DNA of 64,000 bases from positions 20,657 to 84,656 of the forward strand of contig JAAOMT010000769.1 of NCBI GenBank assembly GCA_016748015.1, read 5' to 3'. This document shows, piece by piece, positions 21,325-33,949 of this stretch; position 1 is the stretch's first letter, and every line of letters begins with the position of its first letter. The notes under the pieces are model-generated. The model had not been told where the DNA came from. It was given only the letters and a program-made list of their open reading frames with translations, and did no database searches. This DNA comes from Geosiphon pyriformis (Eukaryota; Glomeromycota; Glomeromycetes; Archaeosporales; Geosiphonaceae). Position numbers and translations under genes: made by a program.

Positions 21325-24300
21325 ATGAACAATTTGATTTTGATTTTTATGGAGATGAAGTTGAGAAATAAGACTTATCTGTGGTTGGCTAACAAGTTTG
21401 ACGGTGTTCACATGTTCTCTTCTGGTTTGAATTCTGGCTATGTTGGTGCTGGCATCACAATTGTGTTGAACAGTTCTTTGGTTAAGCATGTTTGTAAGGT
21501 TTCTAAGGTTCCGGTTTGACTTCTGTGTATCAGACTTCTTTTCAGAAACAAACTCTCAGTTTCTATTTTGGGGCTTTACACTAGTGTCTCGTCAGCTGTT
21601 TGATTTTTTCAGGCTGGCGAGATTAATTTTTTAATTGCAAAGGCTGTTAATGAATCTTCTTTTGTTGTTCTTGGTGGTGATTTCAACAAGAATGGTTCTC
21701 ATAGATGTGCCAGCTTCAGAAAATGTTTTGAGTTGGGCCTGGTCAACTTTCTGTGTAGAAGCTCATTTGTGAAGACACTGACTTGGTGCAACTCTTGTGG
21801 TGTCAATAAAACAATTGATTATGTTTTTATCTCTTTTAATTTGGTTGGTGTGGTGGTGGATTGCAGTATAGCTAGTGTTGAGGACTTTTTCAACACTAAT
21901 CACAGGGCTGTTTCTGTTTTTGTGGGCTTGAATGGCCTGCTTGATGTCTGGTTAAATTTAAAACGCAAGCAAGCAAATAAGGATCATTGGAAGTATGATA
22001 TCAAAAATGTCAATGAGTTTAAGTGGTCTGAATTTGGAGAGGCCACAGCTGTTAACACTTGTATATTCTCAGATGCTTTTGTTGTGGCTAAGTGGTATTT
22101 GGATTTGGATGCAATGTGAAATATTGTTCACAAAGTTTTGGTTCTTTTGGCTGATGGAACTTTCAGAAGAAAATGATTTAAGTGCTTTGATAGTGTTTTT
22201 AATAAAGTGTCTTCCAGATTTCATAAACTGGAGCTACTTGTGTCTAAACTGGTTAAAGCTTCTCATCTAGTTTCTGGTGAAGACTTTGCTTTTTTGTTGG
22301 ATACTTGGGACAGACTTGATTCTGTGGGTGCTTCTTCAGTGAAGTCTTTATTTTTTGCTGGCTCCGGTTTTGATGCTGTCTATTCTGAGCTGGCTAAGAC
22401 TAGAAAGTTTTACTGCTCTGTTAAATTGAGAGAATCTAAACATGCCAAAGCTTCTCATATAAGACAGGCTATTGAGAGGAGGATGGAGAGTTTTGAGGTA
22501 GACAAGGGTCATACTATCTGGAGTGTTTTGGAGAGGCCATTTTGGAAGGTGGTATTGGATTATCTGATTGTGGGTGAGGATTTGGTCTTAGAGCCTGAGT
22601 TGGTTAAATCTAAGATGGATGTGATTATGGAGAGTTGGACTCAGAAGTGTGTAGTGGTGCCTGACATTTCTAGTAATTGGAAATGACAATTCCAGCCTTT
22701 GGATCATGTCTTTAATGGTGCCTTTACCAACATTATGTGCTCAATTAGTTTTGATGAAATGTTTGGGGTTATTTTCAATTTGCCCAAGGGGAAAGCAGCT
22801 GGTCTTTCTGGTATACTTAATGAATTTTAGAAACATTGTGATAAGTCAGTTTTAGATATGCTTTTGGTACTCTTGAACTTTTGCTTAGTTAGTGAGGCAA
22901 TACCTGGTCCTTGAAGGGAGGCTTGGGTTTCAATGATTCTTAAACCTTATAAGTGGGAGAGTGTTCTTACAAATATTTGTCCCATTGCTCTGATTGAAAC
23001 AGCTCGCAAAATACTTTTCAAGATTCTTTCGGACTGGATCTCTTCAGCTTGTAGTGCTTTTAATGTTCTTTGTGAGGACAATTTTTCTGTTTTGAAAGAT
23101 ACAATTACGCAATTACCCATTTTTGCTATCAGTTCTGTAATTGAGGATGCCTTAGAGAAGAACCAGAAATTGTGGCTGGTGTTGCAAAATATGTGGAAGG
23201 CTTATGATTCTGTTGGTTGGAAGCATCTTAGGAGGAGTCTGGTCAGGATCAAGATGTGTGATAGGTTTATTAGATTCTTTGGTAACATCCATAATGGCCA
23301 TATTAACAGAGTGATGATGGATTTTGGATTGACTGATGGTTATCATGTTCATGATGGTTTGGATCAGAGTGAGATTTTCTCACCTCTTCTTTGGCATATA
23401 TTTTATGATTCACTCTTGTGTAAGATCAAATGACAAGAGAGTATGTGTGGTTACAGGTTGATTTCTCATTTTGTTGTCAGAACCAGCCGCGTGGAATCTC
23501 AGAGTGAGCTGTTATCATTTCTGGCTGCTGGTGCTTTTGTTAATAATACAATTTGGGTTGGTAGCAGCTGGACTACTACTCAATATATTCTGGATATTGC
23601 TAGTGACTTTTTCAGGCCTAATAACATTTCAATTAACAATGACAAGACTGTGGCCATTCCCATCAACTGTAGAGTTGCAAACCCAGTTTTGACTGTTTGT
23701 GGCTTACTTATTTCTATCGCTAAAAAGGGTGTACCTCATTGTTATCTGAGTATATTTGTGTTTTTCAAGATCTAGCCTGGCTAAAGCACATTTGGATGTT
23801 CGGTTTTTTGTTAATCTCGTACTTAGAAAGGCGATTTTGGATAAGCAGTTTGCTTATTTGGTGTTTTTGGTTCTCTTTCCTATTATCAGCTACAGAACTC
23901 AGTTCAGTTTTGTTCCTTTTAGTGTATATAATAAATGGGATGCTTTGATTTGCAAGGACTTGAAATTTAAATCTGGGCTGCTGCTAGATTTTCCCAATGA
24001 TCCACTTCATCATCCTTTCTTGTACAATTTAAAAACTTTTGAGCAAATTCAGGCTGAGAGCAAGTCGGCTTCTGTCATTGCTTTTGTGAATTCTGTTGGT
24101 GTTTTGAGTCATCTGTTTGTTCACCGGTCTCATAACTTCCAGGTTCTCAGCTGGCACCCCCATCACCCTCTATTGCTTCTGGTCCATATTAGTGTCAGCT
24201 CTTCGAATAACTTTCTGGCAGGTGTGGTTTGTGTTTTTTCTGGATGTAATTTATCTCTAGGTGGCTCTCTGGCTAGTGCTTTTCATCTTTGGGGTGGTAC

Positions 24301-25909
24301 TCCTATGTTCTTGGTTCTTGGTAAAAAAGTTTTTTTTAAATAAGTCTCTTTCCTCAGATGTTATGGTATTGCCTTTGTAGAACAGCTTCATAGCTGGGAT
24401 AGTGAAATTTTTGATTGGAAGACTTTCAAGCATTGGAAGAGACTGGATCCCTGTGGCCCAGTTTTCTCGTGGTTTGATCTCTCTGTTTATTTTCTTGGTG
24501 GTGCTGCTTCTTCTTCTGTTTGCTCTTCTCATGTGGAATTTTGTGGTTCTTTGGATGTTCATTGGTCTTTTGGTTTTGGTGCTGTCTGCAACAGTCTGTT
24601 GAATGCTGGTGTCACCCATCTTTCTGTGTATATGGATGGGTTTCTGAGTAACTTGGGTACTATTGACATGAAGGCTGGTGCTGCTGTTTTTTTTGAAGAC
24701 ATTAATTTGAGTCTGGGTGTGGGGGTGTCTGGTTTGGTCTCTTCTACCTTGGTGGAGTTGCAGGCCATTGCTTTGGCTCTTGAGTGTGTTCCTTCTTTCT
24801 GTGTGGTCGACTTGTTCTCAAACAGCCAGGGGGCTCTGGATGCATACAAGTTGGAGTCTTTATTGATTGAACCTGATTACAAAAATCATTGTTGGATCAA
24901 GTGTTATCACATTGTCAATGTCATTCGTCACAAAAATTTGGATGTAAATTGGATTAAGATTAAAGATCATTCAGGCATTTCAGGCAATGAGCGTGCTGAT
25001 GCATTAGCTAGAGATGCTGCTTTCTCTGCTTGGTGTCTGCCCCATTTAGTCAATGAGAAGTTTATTAAGACTGGTATTGATGCAGTTTCTGGTAATTTTA
25101 GACACTTTGTTCATGATGTTTTTAGGTTAATCTATTATGCACATTGAGAGGTTGGTTCCAGTTTCCAGGTTGTTCCAGCTAATTTGCATGCTGATATTGA
25201 TTGGCTGAGATCTTTTCTGGTTTGGCACCCGCACTCTCACTTGGCTTCGAGTTTCACTAGTGCATGAACTGCTGACTTTCAAACATACTTTATGAAGACT
25301 CTTTACTATCAGCTCCCTGTTGTTGTGCAGAAGTGCTTATATGATAGGAGTTATCCCAATGTGGTGTGTTTGTTTTGTGGTGACATTGAGGTCTTGGACC
25401 ATATTTTTTCTTGTTCATTTGAGACTGTTGGTTATGCTCAGCTGTTAGATAATCATGCATTGGCTTGAGAGGTGCACTCTGGTTTGGTTTGGTCTTCTTT
25501 GTGTGTCTCACAATTGCTGTCCACTTGTGTTGCTGATGCTGTAGTTGGTACAGTTCTGTGTAAAGGCTTTGTTTTCAGTGGTTGGTTTTGTAAATCAGTT
25601 TTGGTTTTTAAGGATTTCAAGATTGTGACTTTGGTCATTGTAAATTTCATGTGTGCATTCTGTCTCTCTTTTCGGGATGATATTTGGCTGGTCCGTGCTA
25701 AACACTGGGCTTATATGGAAAAAAATGGACTTATTCTATATGATAGTTCTGTTCCAGTTTCAGTTTTTGGTTCTACTTTGTTGTTTTCTCCTAGTGTAAT
25801 CAGATTGTTGGGTATTGCTGAGGCTTTTGGTGTTGGTTTCAGATTTCGCAAGTTCTGTTTGTTTTTTTCAGGTATTGATGATATAGTCTCTATTCATATA
25901 GGTGCTTAG
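21325..25909 (+). pseudogene. LINE ORF2: endonuclease, reverse transcriptase, RNase H, broken
   Basis: Order of domains: AP-type endonuclease (VVLGGDFNKNGSH near 21670, TNHRAVSVF near 21895), reverse transcriptase (TNICPIALIETARK near 22970, KAYDSVGW near 23197, FVNNTIWVG at 23536-23560), RNase H (LSVYMDGFLSNLGT near 24620, VELQAIALALE, LFSNSQGALD, SGISGNERADALA), and a C-terminal region ending RFRKFCLFFSG...VSIHIGA with stop near 25909. Stops interrupt it at 22117, 22174, 22828, 22912, 23431, 25145 and others, most at expected Trp codons, and there is a frameshift near 23750. The catalytic Asp pair of the reverse transcriptase is Asn-Asn, and one RNase H Asp is Asn. The start is unclear and may lie nearer 21230. 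Confidence 0.88.
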
Positions 25910-26041
25910 TGTTGTTTTGGTTGGTCTGAGTGGCTGGTTACGTGTGGAAAATACATGATTCACTTCTAGTTTAGATCATTTGAATAATGTATAGTACTAG
26001 GTTATATTTAGATTTCACTCATTAAACGTAATAAAAAAAAA

Positions 26042-26051
26042 AATAATAGGG
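26042..26051. repeat. Target-site duplication, 3' copy
   Basis: AATAATAGGG right after the LINE poly-A tail, followed by the continuation of the inverted-repeat arm (TCTTAATTGGATTAAG), matching 1074-1088 in reverse complement. Confidence 0.85.
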
Positions 26052-26569
26052 TCTTAATTGGATTAAGTTATAAAAAATACACAATTTATATTTGTGTTTA
26101 ATTATTATTAATAAATACATGTATAAATTATTCAAAATTTAACCAATAACTTTACAGTTAAATTTTAAAAATATAATTTTAATAGTTAAAATATCAATAG
26201 TTATAATACAATACATAAATAATAAAATTAATTATACACTTTAATTAAAATCAGTTTAATATTTTTTGAAAAAATTATAACAGCTGTATTATTTTTATTA
26301 CCAATTTTAAATTATTTTCTATTTTTGAATTTTTTTGAAAAATTAGCAGCTATAATTTTAAGACCAATTACATTAATTTACACTTTATTTTTATTAACTA
26401 TTTTTAATCTTTAAGTATTTTTTAAGAATAAATATTATTATTTTTTTGGTTAATTATCTATAAATGATCAGTAAAAATTTAAATATATTGATTTTAAACC
26501 ACATTAAAAATTATAAAAACAATTTAAATTTTATTAAACAACAAAACAAAACAAAACATTTTTTAAGAA

Positions 26570-27280
26570 AAAAATGTAAATTGCTTTAGTATAAACTTTT
26601 GCTTTTTAAAACTTTTATAAATTTATTTATCAAATTTTAAAATTTGCCATATCTTTATTAAAGTAAAATTTTTATTGTAAATTCATTTTTATATTAAACA
26701 GTTATGGTTATCAAAATTTAAAAGATAACAAAAAAGTTTTTTTATTACTCATTATTAATTATGACAAAAATAAAAAAAATTAAAAATATTTGTTGTTTTA
26801 TTGTATTTTATAGTTTTTTTTTTGATTTAATTTTTTATTTATAAATTTACTGTAATAAATTTCAATAGCATCTTTTAACTTTAACAATAAAGAGTAAAAA
26901 TTAACTACAAAACACCAAATTTCTTTATAAATTTATAAAATATTTATTATAAAATAATTTATTTTTATTAAACATATTTATATATTTATAAATATTAATA
27001 CTTATAAAATTATTACTAATAATTAAAATTTTTTATATTTAACTTTTAATTTCAAATTAATATTATATTTATAATTTATTAAAAAATTTTAAACAAAAAA
27101 AACAATTTTGAGTTTTTTATTCTATTAAAATTAAACAAATAAACTAACTTTTTAATCCAATCTTTAAAAACAAAGTTTTTAGTAATAATTATATAATATT
27201 TATAAGACTTTAAATTAGTAAGTAAAATATTAATTACAAGTTTTTAAGTATTTATATTTTTTTATTTATATTTTTTTTGA
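26570..27280. other. Block in right arm absent from left arm
   Basis: About 700 bp of AT-rich DNA between two stretches that are adjacent in the left arm around 575-600. It is either an insertion here or a deletion there. No coding sequence, terminal repeat or target duplication was recognised. Confidence 0.55.
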
Positions 27281-28677
27281 CAATAGTATTTAAAATATTT
27301 TTATTTTGTCATATTATATTTGAATATTTAAAATTATATAATTATTTTTTGTAATTATTAAAAGTTTTTTATGTAGAATCTTTATTAAATAAGTTTACAA
27401 ATTAACAATTAAGCAGTTAACAAACTTAAACTTAATATAATTATTAGAATACTAAATTATAACAAATCTTTTTTAATTAACATATTTAGTTAAAGTATTA
27501 ATATATTATATAATATATTTAGCTTTTATAAAGTACAATTTACAAAAATATATAGTTTTTTTTACAATATACAATGCATTACCAAAAATATTGTTTAATA
27601 TATTAATAAAAATTTCAGTTTTATTTATAATATATATAAATTATAAATAATATTAATATTGTTTTTTTTGTTTTTATTGAATAATATTAAAAATTGTGGT
27701 TTTACCAAAATATGAATTTTACATATTATTTAATTGACAATTACAATAAATAAAATTAATAAATTAACAAAATTATAATAAAAATAATATTAATAAAAAA
27801 TCTTGAATTTATATATTTTTTATAATTATAATAAATTAATATTAGATCTTTAGTCGAAATGTTTTTTATAAAAAATAAATCTTTCAATATAATAAATTAT
27901 TTAAATTTAATATTCTGAAAAATGATATTTAAGTATCAAATTATAAAGTTTTATTTTTTGAAAAAAGAACTTAATTTTAATTTAGACAATTAATTTTTTG
28001 AAATAAATAAATAAAATTCAACTGTAATAAGTAATTTTTGTGTTAATTAAAAAAACTCGAATAGAAAGATAAAACAATATTTATTCTTAAATAATTAATA
28101 TAAATAAATTTAATATTTAGCTTCTTTAAATTAAAAGCTCAATATATCATATAAAATAAATAATACTTTATTTATTTTATTAAGTTCTTAATACAGTTAA
28201 TGATGATCTAAATATTTAATTAGATATTTATATAAAATTTTTATAATTCTAAAGAAGTTTTTCTGTATTTATTAGATTAAATATTAAATTTTAATAATTC
28301 TAAAAAATATTATTTTATAATAAAGTTTTTTATTTATAATAAAACGTATATATTTAACAAATAAAAAATTAAAATTATTTTTATTAACAAATTAAACTAT
28401 AAAATATTTAACTTTTAATATTTATTTTGTTTTGTTTAAATTATGTTTCAATTTCATTAATTGAAAATATAACAAATCTATTTGTAAATTTGATATATTA
28501 ATTTAATTTTTTTTAGTTAATTTGTATAATTAATTTATAGAAATATTATTTTTAAAAAGTTTTGTTATGAATAAATCTTTTATTTTTATTTATTTACTTA
28601 GCTATAATTAATTATATATATTAGTTACTAATATCATTAATTAGCCATTTTATTTTTAAAACTTGTTATTGCTATAA

Positions 28678-28795
28678 TTATTAACTTGATTAATAACTTA
28701 ATTATTGACTTAGTTATTAATTTAGTCATTAACCTAATCAATAACTTGATTATTAAACAAATCATTAATGTAATTACTAACTTAATCTTTAATTT
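28678..28795. repeat. Degenerate 11-12 bp tandem repeat
   Basis: Repeated variants of AACTTGATTATT and TTAATAACTTG run for about 118 bp. The minus-strand open frame here (28637-28843) is a by-product, rich in Leu, Ile and Lys repeats. Confidence 0.6.
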
Positions 28796-30847
28796 TTTTT
28801 TGAGAATATATAAACAAGATTTTTTAAAACTGTAAAAAAACATTTATACTTAAATTATAGATCAATACAATAATATCAATTCTTTTATTTATTTTTTACT
28901 ATTTATTTATTTATTTTTTTTAATTTGTATAATTATTAATTTTTATAAATATATTAAATAAATATTTATTTAAAAATACAATTGCTATTATTTAAAGTAA
29001 AATTATCTATTTATTAATAAATTATTAATTACTATTTAATTTATGTTATTATTATCACTTAATTGAATTATTTTCTATTCTTTGTTCTATCAATAATTTG
29101 TGCTAATAATAATTAATATTTAATTATATTAGAACAATAGCTCTTGATTATAGCTATTAACAGAATACTTATTTTTTAATTTAGTTGTGTTTACTAAAAT
29201 TGATTAAAAAAAGCACTAAAATTATAACATTAAAAATTATTTATTAAAAAACATTAAAACAAAGCATAAAATAAATAATAAAAATTACTTATTAAAAAGA
29301 TATATTTATTAGAATAAATTAGTTATTAAACTGAAAAGTTAGATACTATAATAAATTGTATAAAAAAAAAGCTTTCTTTTTAAAAAAATATATTTTAATT
29401 AGAATGAATCTTTATTTAAACTTAAGTTATTTTTTTTATAAATCAATTCAAATAAAATTTAAATTAAAAAACATAAATCTTTTAATTATTACTTAAATTT
29501 ATTTTTTCTTATTAAATTTTAAAATTAATTAACTATTAATTTTAGTAATTATTAATAACTTCTAAGCCTAAATTTAAAATAATTTTTTAACCCATTTTTT
29601 ATTTTTATAGCAAAATAATTACACATATTTTAAAAAGCTTACAGATAAAATTTTTCTGTAAAAAAATCAACTTTTATCACAAAATTAGCCATTTTATTAT
29701 AAATTCAACAGAATATATAATCTTAAGTATAAAAAAATACTTTTAAAAAAATTAGCTTATTAGAAATTCACAAACTTTTATTAATAACAGATTACAATAA
29801 AACAAATATTAATAATATTAATAAAAAGTAAAAAAACTTTTGGTAACAGCATTTAAAAAATATGTTTTTGTTTTTTCTTTAATAATTATTATATTATTTA
29901 CTATTTATGTTCGGAATTTTATAAATAATTTATAAATTGGCTAATAGTAAATCTTGTTTAATTTTTAGAATTATTAGTTAAAGCAATACAAAAAATCCAA
30001 AAACCTTTAATATTAATCTTATTATAATTAATTATAATAGCTTTAATATAATTTAAAACCTAAAAATTAAGATTTTTTAGTCTGTTATCAATATAAAAAC
30101 ATTGGCTATTTGACATAAAATTGTAATAATTTACTAATGTTTTCTTTAATTATAAGAAATAACAATTAAATTAATAATAAAATTAATAATAGTTAAGCTT
30201 TTAATTCAAATACAAATTAGGCTTATATAAACTTTTTTAAAAAAATTTTTTTAAAAATATAAGTTTTTAAATTAATAAACATATCTTTTAAAAATAAAAA
30301 TACAAGCCAAAAAAAAAAGTTTTTTTGTTTAGTTTTAATTTAATTAATAATAACATAGAATTACAAAAAACTAATAGCAAACTATTAAGTTATATCAGAT
30401 TTAAAAAACAGAAAATAAATTTCAATCTGAATTTTAATACTACTACTTTAAAAATATTCAAAAATTTATCAAAATTAAAACTATCAAAAATTATTCAAAA
30501 ATTAAATTTTTATTTAATAGTTAATGATCTAATAAAAACACCTGTTTATATTATTTTTGATCACTTTATAATTTATTCACAATTCTGAAAAAACTTTCAA
30601 AAATTTTTAATATTCAAAAAATATATCCAAAGATTAACAAATGTTTTTAATAAAATAATATTTCTCTTATTTGTAAAACACAAATATTTAGATATTTTAT
30701 AAATTGATATTAAATACAATTAGAAAAAAAGTTAATAAACTATTAAGAATTAATTTAGTTATAACAACTTATTACAAAAAAAATTTGTAACAACTTCGAA
30801 AAAGCATGTGATTTAATATTTTGACACGTGACTTTATTTGTTTCGTC

Positions 30848-30877
30848 GATCACTGCGCCATATATGGCGCAGTGATC
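30848..30877. repeat. Perfect 30-bp palindrome, GC-richer than surroundings
   Basis: The half-site GATCACTGCGCCATA is followed at once by its exact reverse complement. With one mismatched pair tolerated it extends to 30844-30881. It lies about 840 bp upstream of the MULE remnant. It may be the fused ends of two terminal inverted repeats, or a protein-binding site; function is unknown. Confidence 0.85.
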
Positions 30878-31689
30878 AACGTCTCAATTTGTTTTAAATT
30901 ATGTAATATTAATTATTTTTATTAGTTAAAAATAATTACATATATTATATTATATAGTTTTTGAATTTGATATATATTATTTGTATATTATAGTACAAAA
31001 ACACATCAAAATTTTTGGTGTAACTGCTTTTATTCTTGCACAACAAAAAGTTTTTTTTGTTTAAACAGTACATAAGTTACAAGAAAAACTTATATATTAT
31101 GAATATAAACATAAAAATTTGTGTACTAAATATAAACTATAAATTTTAAAGTGTTAAAGACAACAAGTTACACAAAATTTAATTCTTCAAACTATTTTAG
31201 ATAATATTCACTTAAATATATTAATTATAATTATAATTGTAATTAATAGTATAATAGCAATTTTAAATATAATCATTTATATGTTATGTATTGTATTAAG
31301 ATTAATATTTTAGTATAAATACAAGACAAAAAAATAACCAGTTTGCTTTTAGAGAAAAGTATATATATATTTCCAATAAAAAATTATGTATTAAAAGATT
31401 AAAGTTATTTCTATCCTAATTTAGAATATATTTTTAATGTAAAACTGGTTAATCAATTCCAGAATTATGTCAATAAAAACCTATTTCAATTAAATAATTA
31501 AGTGCTTATAAATAAATATAAGATCTTTGGTTATAATTTTAATCATATTTAGTGTCAAATTTTTTTAAATTTATTTAGCTATAAAATTTTGCACCAGTTA
31601 TGTTTTTGAAACATAAAAAAATATCAATATAATTATAAAGACTTATAATAAACAACAAAAATTTGAAGTTATTTAAAAGAAATTAGAAT

Positions 31690-33480
31690 AATATTCAGAT
31701 GACAGCATTAAATATTGCACTTTTGGATGTAAATTTGGTGACCAATATAAACTAAAAAAAAAGATTAATGTTTAAAATTATTAAAATACCAAATTAAAAC
31801 ATTAAGAATATAGTTGGCATATCAATATTAACTGCACTAAAAACTTACATAAAATAACTCATATTATTTTTAACAATACACATAATTATTTATTATATCT
31901 TAACATTAGAAAATATGCTTTGATATATTAAAAAATTTCAGATAATATTCTTTAAAAAATTTAATTTTTAACAGAATATACAAATTTATTAATTACCATT
32001 CATAAAAAATTATTAAAAGTAAAATTTCTAATAGCATCTATTTTTAATTGTAACTTTATGAATGCATTACAAAGATTTAAAGTTTATGACAATAAAAAAC
32101 ACAATATATTTTACTTGTTAACAACTCTTATAAATTGCAAATCAAATAATTTTAAATAGGTTATAAAATTTAAAATTAATAAAAATTGGCTTACTTGTAT
32201 ATTTTGAATGTCTTCTGTACAAGTTGTTCTTTGGTTAAAGTATTATAATATTGTTCTAAATGACAATACAGCAAAGACTAATTATTATTAGATGTCATTT
32301 TCTCTTTTTTTTATTGTAGACAATAACACAAAATTTTATTTCATTGTACAAGCTCTTATATTAAATGAAACTGCTAAATTGTATAAATAGATTTTAAAAT
32401 GCACAAAAAAAGCAATAATAACAGAACCATTAAGGTTTATTACTAATATTAATTCTATAATAGATACAATAATTGCTTAAGTATACAAAACAATTTATTA
32501 AATTCATTGTATTTTTTACATTAAAAAAAACCTATCAAAATAACTTAAATCAAAGCTTCACAATCAATATAAAAGCTTTGTTTATGAATTTTTTTTATGT
32601 TACAATAGTTTATGTAAAAAAATTTTTATAAACAATGATTACAACTTACTAAAATATATGTTAATACTAAAAATTATCTATTAAGAGCTTTTTATTTCAG
32701 TTGACAAATAATAGTCTATGTATTTATATTAAAATATTTATTACAGAAATTCAAACTATTTCTTACATTAAAGATCTTAATAATATTATTAAATACATGC
32801 TTTTAGCAAATAGCAGTTTGTGATTTTGTTAATACATTAGATATAAACTGGAAAATAAGACAAAATAAAGTTATTTTTTTTGAATATTATATACTTTTAT
32901 TTTGTATAAAAATCATATTAGTTGACCACGATTTTTTTTCTGAGATTAACAAATAAATAATTCAATACTTTATATCTTATATCTTATTTATAAAACATTT
33001 AAAAATGGCAAAATATTTATACTTTATTATAAGTTAATTATTATTGAATATTAATACTTATATTAATAATAAAATTTATTTCTTAATATATTTTTTTAAA
33101 TTATTTATCTAACAACATTTTGATATTTAGGATTTTAATTTTAATATAATAAATAATTTTATTAAAAATGTATATAATATAAAACAAATTTTATTGAAAT
33201 TAATAGTTGCTAAAATCAATAAAAAAACATTAAAAAAGTGTAGAAAGTCACAAACCTATGACCAAAAAACAGCAAATATTTATATTTTATTATAATTATT
33301 AATTCTGTTTCTTATTTTTATTCATGTTTATTTAATATATCTTATAGTATTATTTATTGCTATTATTTTTAAGTGATGTTATATTCAAAAATTGTGAAAT
33401 TTTACATTCAAATAATACTTTTGTAATAGTATACTAATAAAAAAAAGACAATAATTTAATTATTAAAGCTTTTTGCTTTG
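31690..33480 (+). pseudogene. Decayed MULE (Mutator-like) transposase
   Basis: No frame is open, but translation across stops shows the order of a fungal MULE transposase: a Cys-containing start (CTFGCKFGDQYKLKKK, near 31718), a helical region (about 31900-32100), then SVQVVLWLKYYNIVLNDNT (near 32210), FFIVDNNTKFYFIVQALIL (near 32310), LRFITNINSIIDTIIA (near 32430, the FITD.D...D catalytic stretch with Asp positions partly changed to Asn), IHCIFYIKKNLSK (near 32500), and a later region ending TLDINWKIRQNK (near 32835). Nearly all lesions move codons toward A/T. Terminal repeats were not delimited. Assignment rests on recalled family sequence. Confidence 0.7.
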
Positions 33481-33949
33481 TAAATTAAGAGACTACAAAA
33501 ATTTTTTCTAATAAAATAGTAATTCCAAATTTTTTAACTATACCTAAAACCATTACTAATGTTTTATATCTTATAACACAAAGAAAACAAAAATAGAATA
33601 AAATGTAAAAACTCACATAACAGGCTGTTTAGTATGCTATTAAACATAACAATTATAATAAGATAATAATATGATTAAAGCAATTTATTAACCAACATAA
33701 AAAAGTAGTGCTTATATTTCAAAATCAAGACTAAGTTCTGGAGAACAATTAAGTTGATAATGTCAATAAAAAAAATAAGTTTGAGCAAATTGAAATCTAT
33801 TAGTATTATTACATAAAGAATGCTTAAAAACCAAACATTATAAGTTTGCTATTGAAAAAAAAACAAAATTATGTACAAAATACACTTTTTGTAAATGTAA
33901 TCTTTTAGGATACAATAATACAAAATATTAAAATTAAATAAGATTTAGT

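Larger units (their letters stand above)
19290..26041 (+). mobile_element. Near full-length, inactivated LINE (non-LTR retrotransposon)
   Basis: About 6.75 kb, inserted in the right arm of the inverted repeat. It has a short leader (CCTCTTTCTCTCCTTCGTCC), ORF1, ORF2 with AP-endonuclease, reverse transcriptase, RNase H and a C-terminal Cys/His motif (CLFCGDIEVLDHIFSC, near 25368), a 3' untranslated region and a poly-A tail at about 26031-26041. A 10-bp target-site duplication flanks it. Composition is much richer in G than the host DNA. Both ORFs carry stops and a frameshift, so it is not autonomous now. Its layout fits the LINEs common in Glomeromycotina. Confidence 0.92.
15551..27840 (-). 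repeat. Right arm of the large inverted repeat, split by a LINE
   Basis: Reverse-complement counterpart of 1-4895. Homology runs 15551-19289, is interrupted by the LINE at 19290-26041, and resumes at 26042. A further block, about 26570-27280, has no counterpart in the left arm. Homology returns at 27281 and reaches about 27838, where the left arm meets the window edge. This arm is more AT-rich than the left arm and carries the more decayed kinase copy B. Confidence 0.85.
27841..31689. other. Very AT-rich DNA, no gene recognised
   Basis: About 3.8 kb of AT-saturated sequence outside the inverted repeat. It includes a degenerate tandem repeat (28678-28795) and a striking palindrome (30848-30877), listed separately. 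The short open frames here (for example 30325-30588) are Asn/Lys/Ile/Leu low complexity with no recognisable family. They may be decayed transposon sequence. Confidence 0.6.

Noticed and set aside
1-27840. Inverted repeat as a simple assembly duplicate
   Set aside because: The arms differ by many substitutions, several indels and an inserted LINE, so they are separate loci.
28678-28795. CRISPR-like array of short repeats
   Set aside because: The units are adjacent and degenerate, with no spacers, in a eukaryotic genome.
28637-28843. Minus-strand frame of Leu/Ile/Lys repeats
   Set aside because: A by-product of a degenerate tandem repeat.
30325-30588. Open frame of 87 codons
   Set aside because: Asn/Lys/Ile low complexity expected by chance at this AT content.
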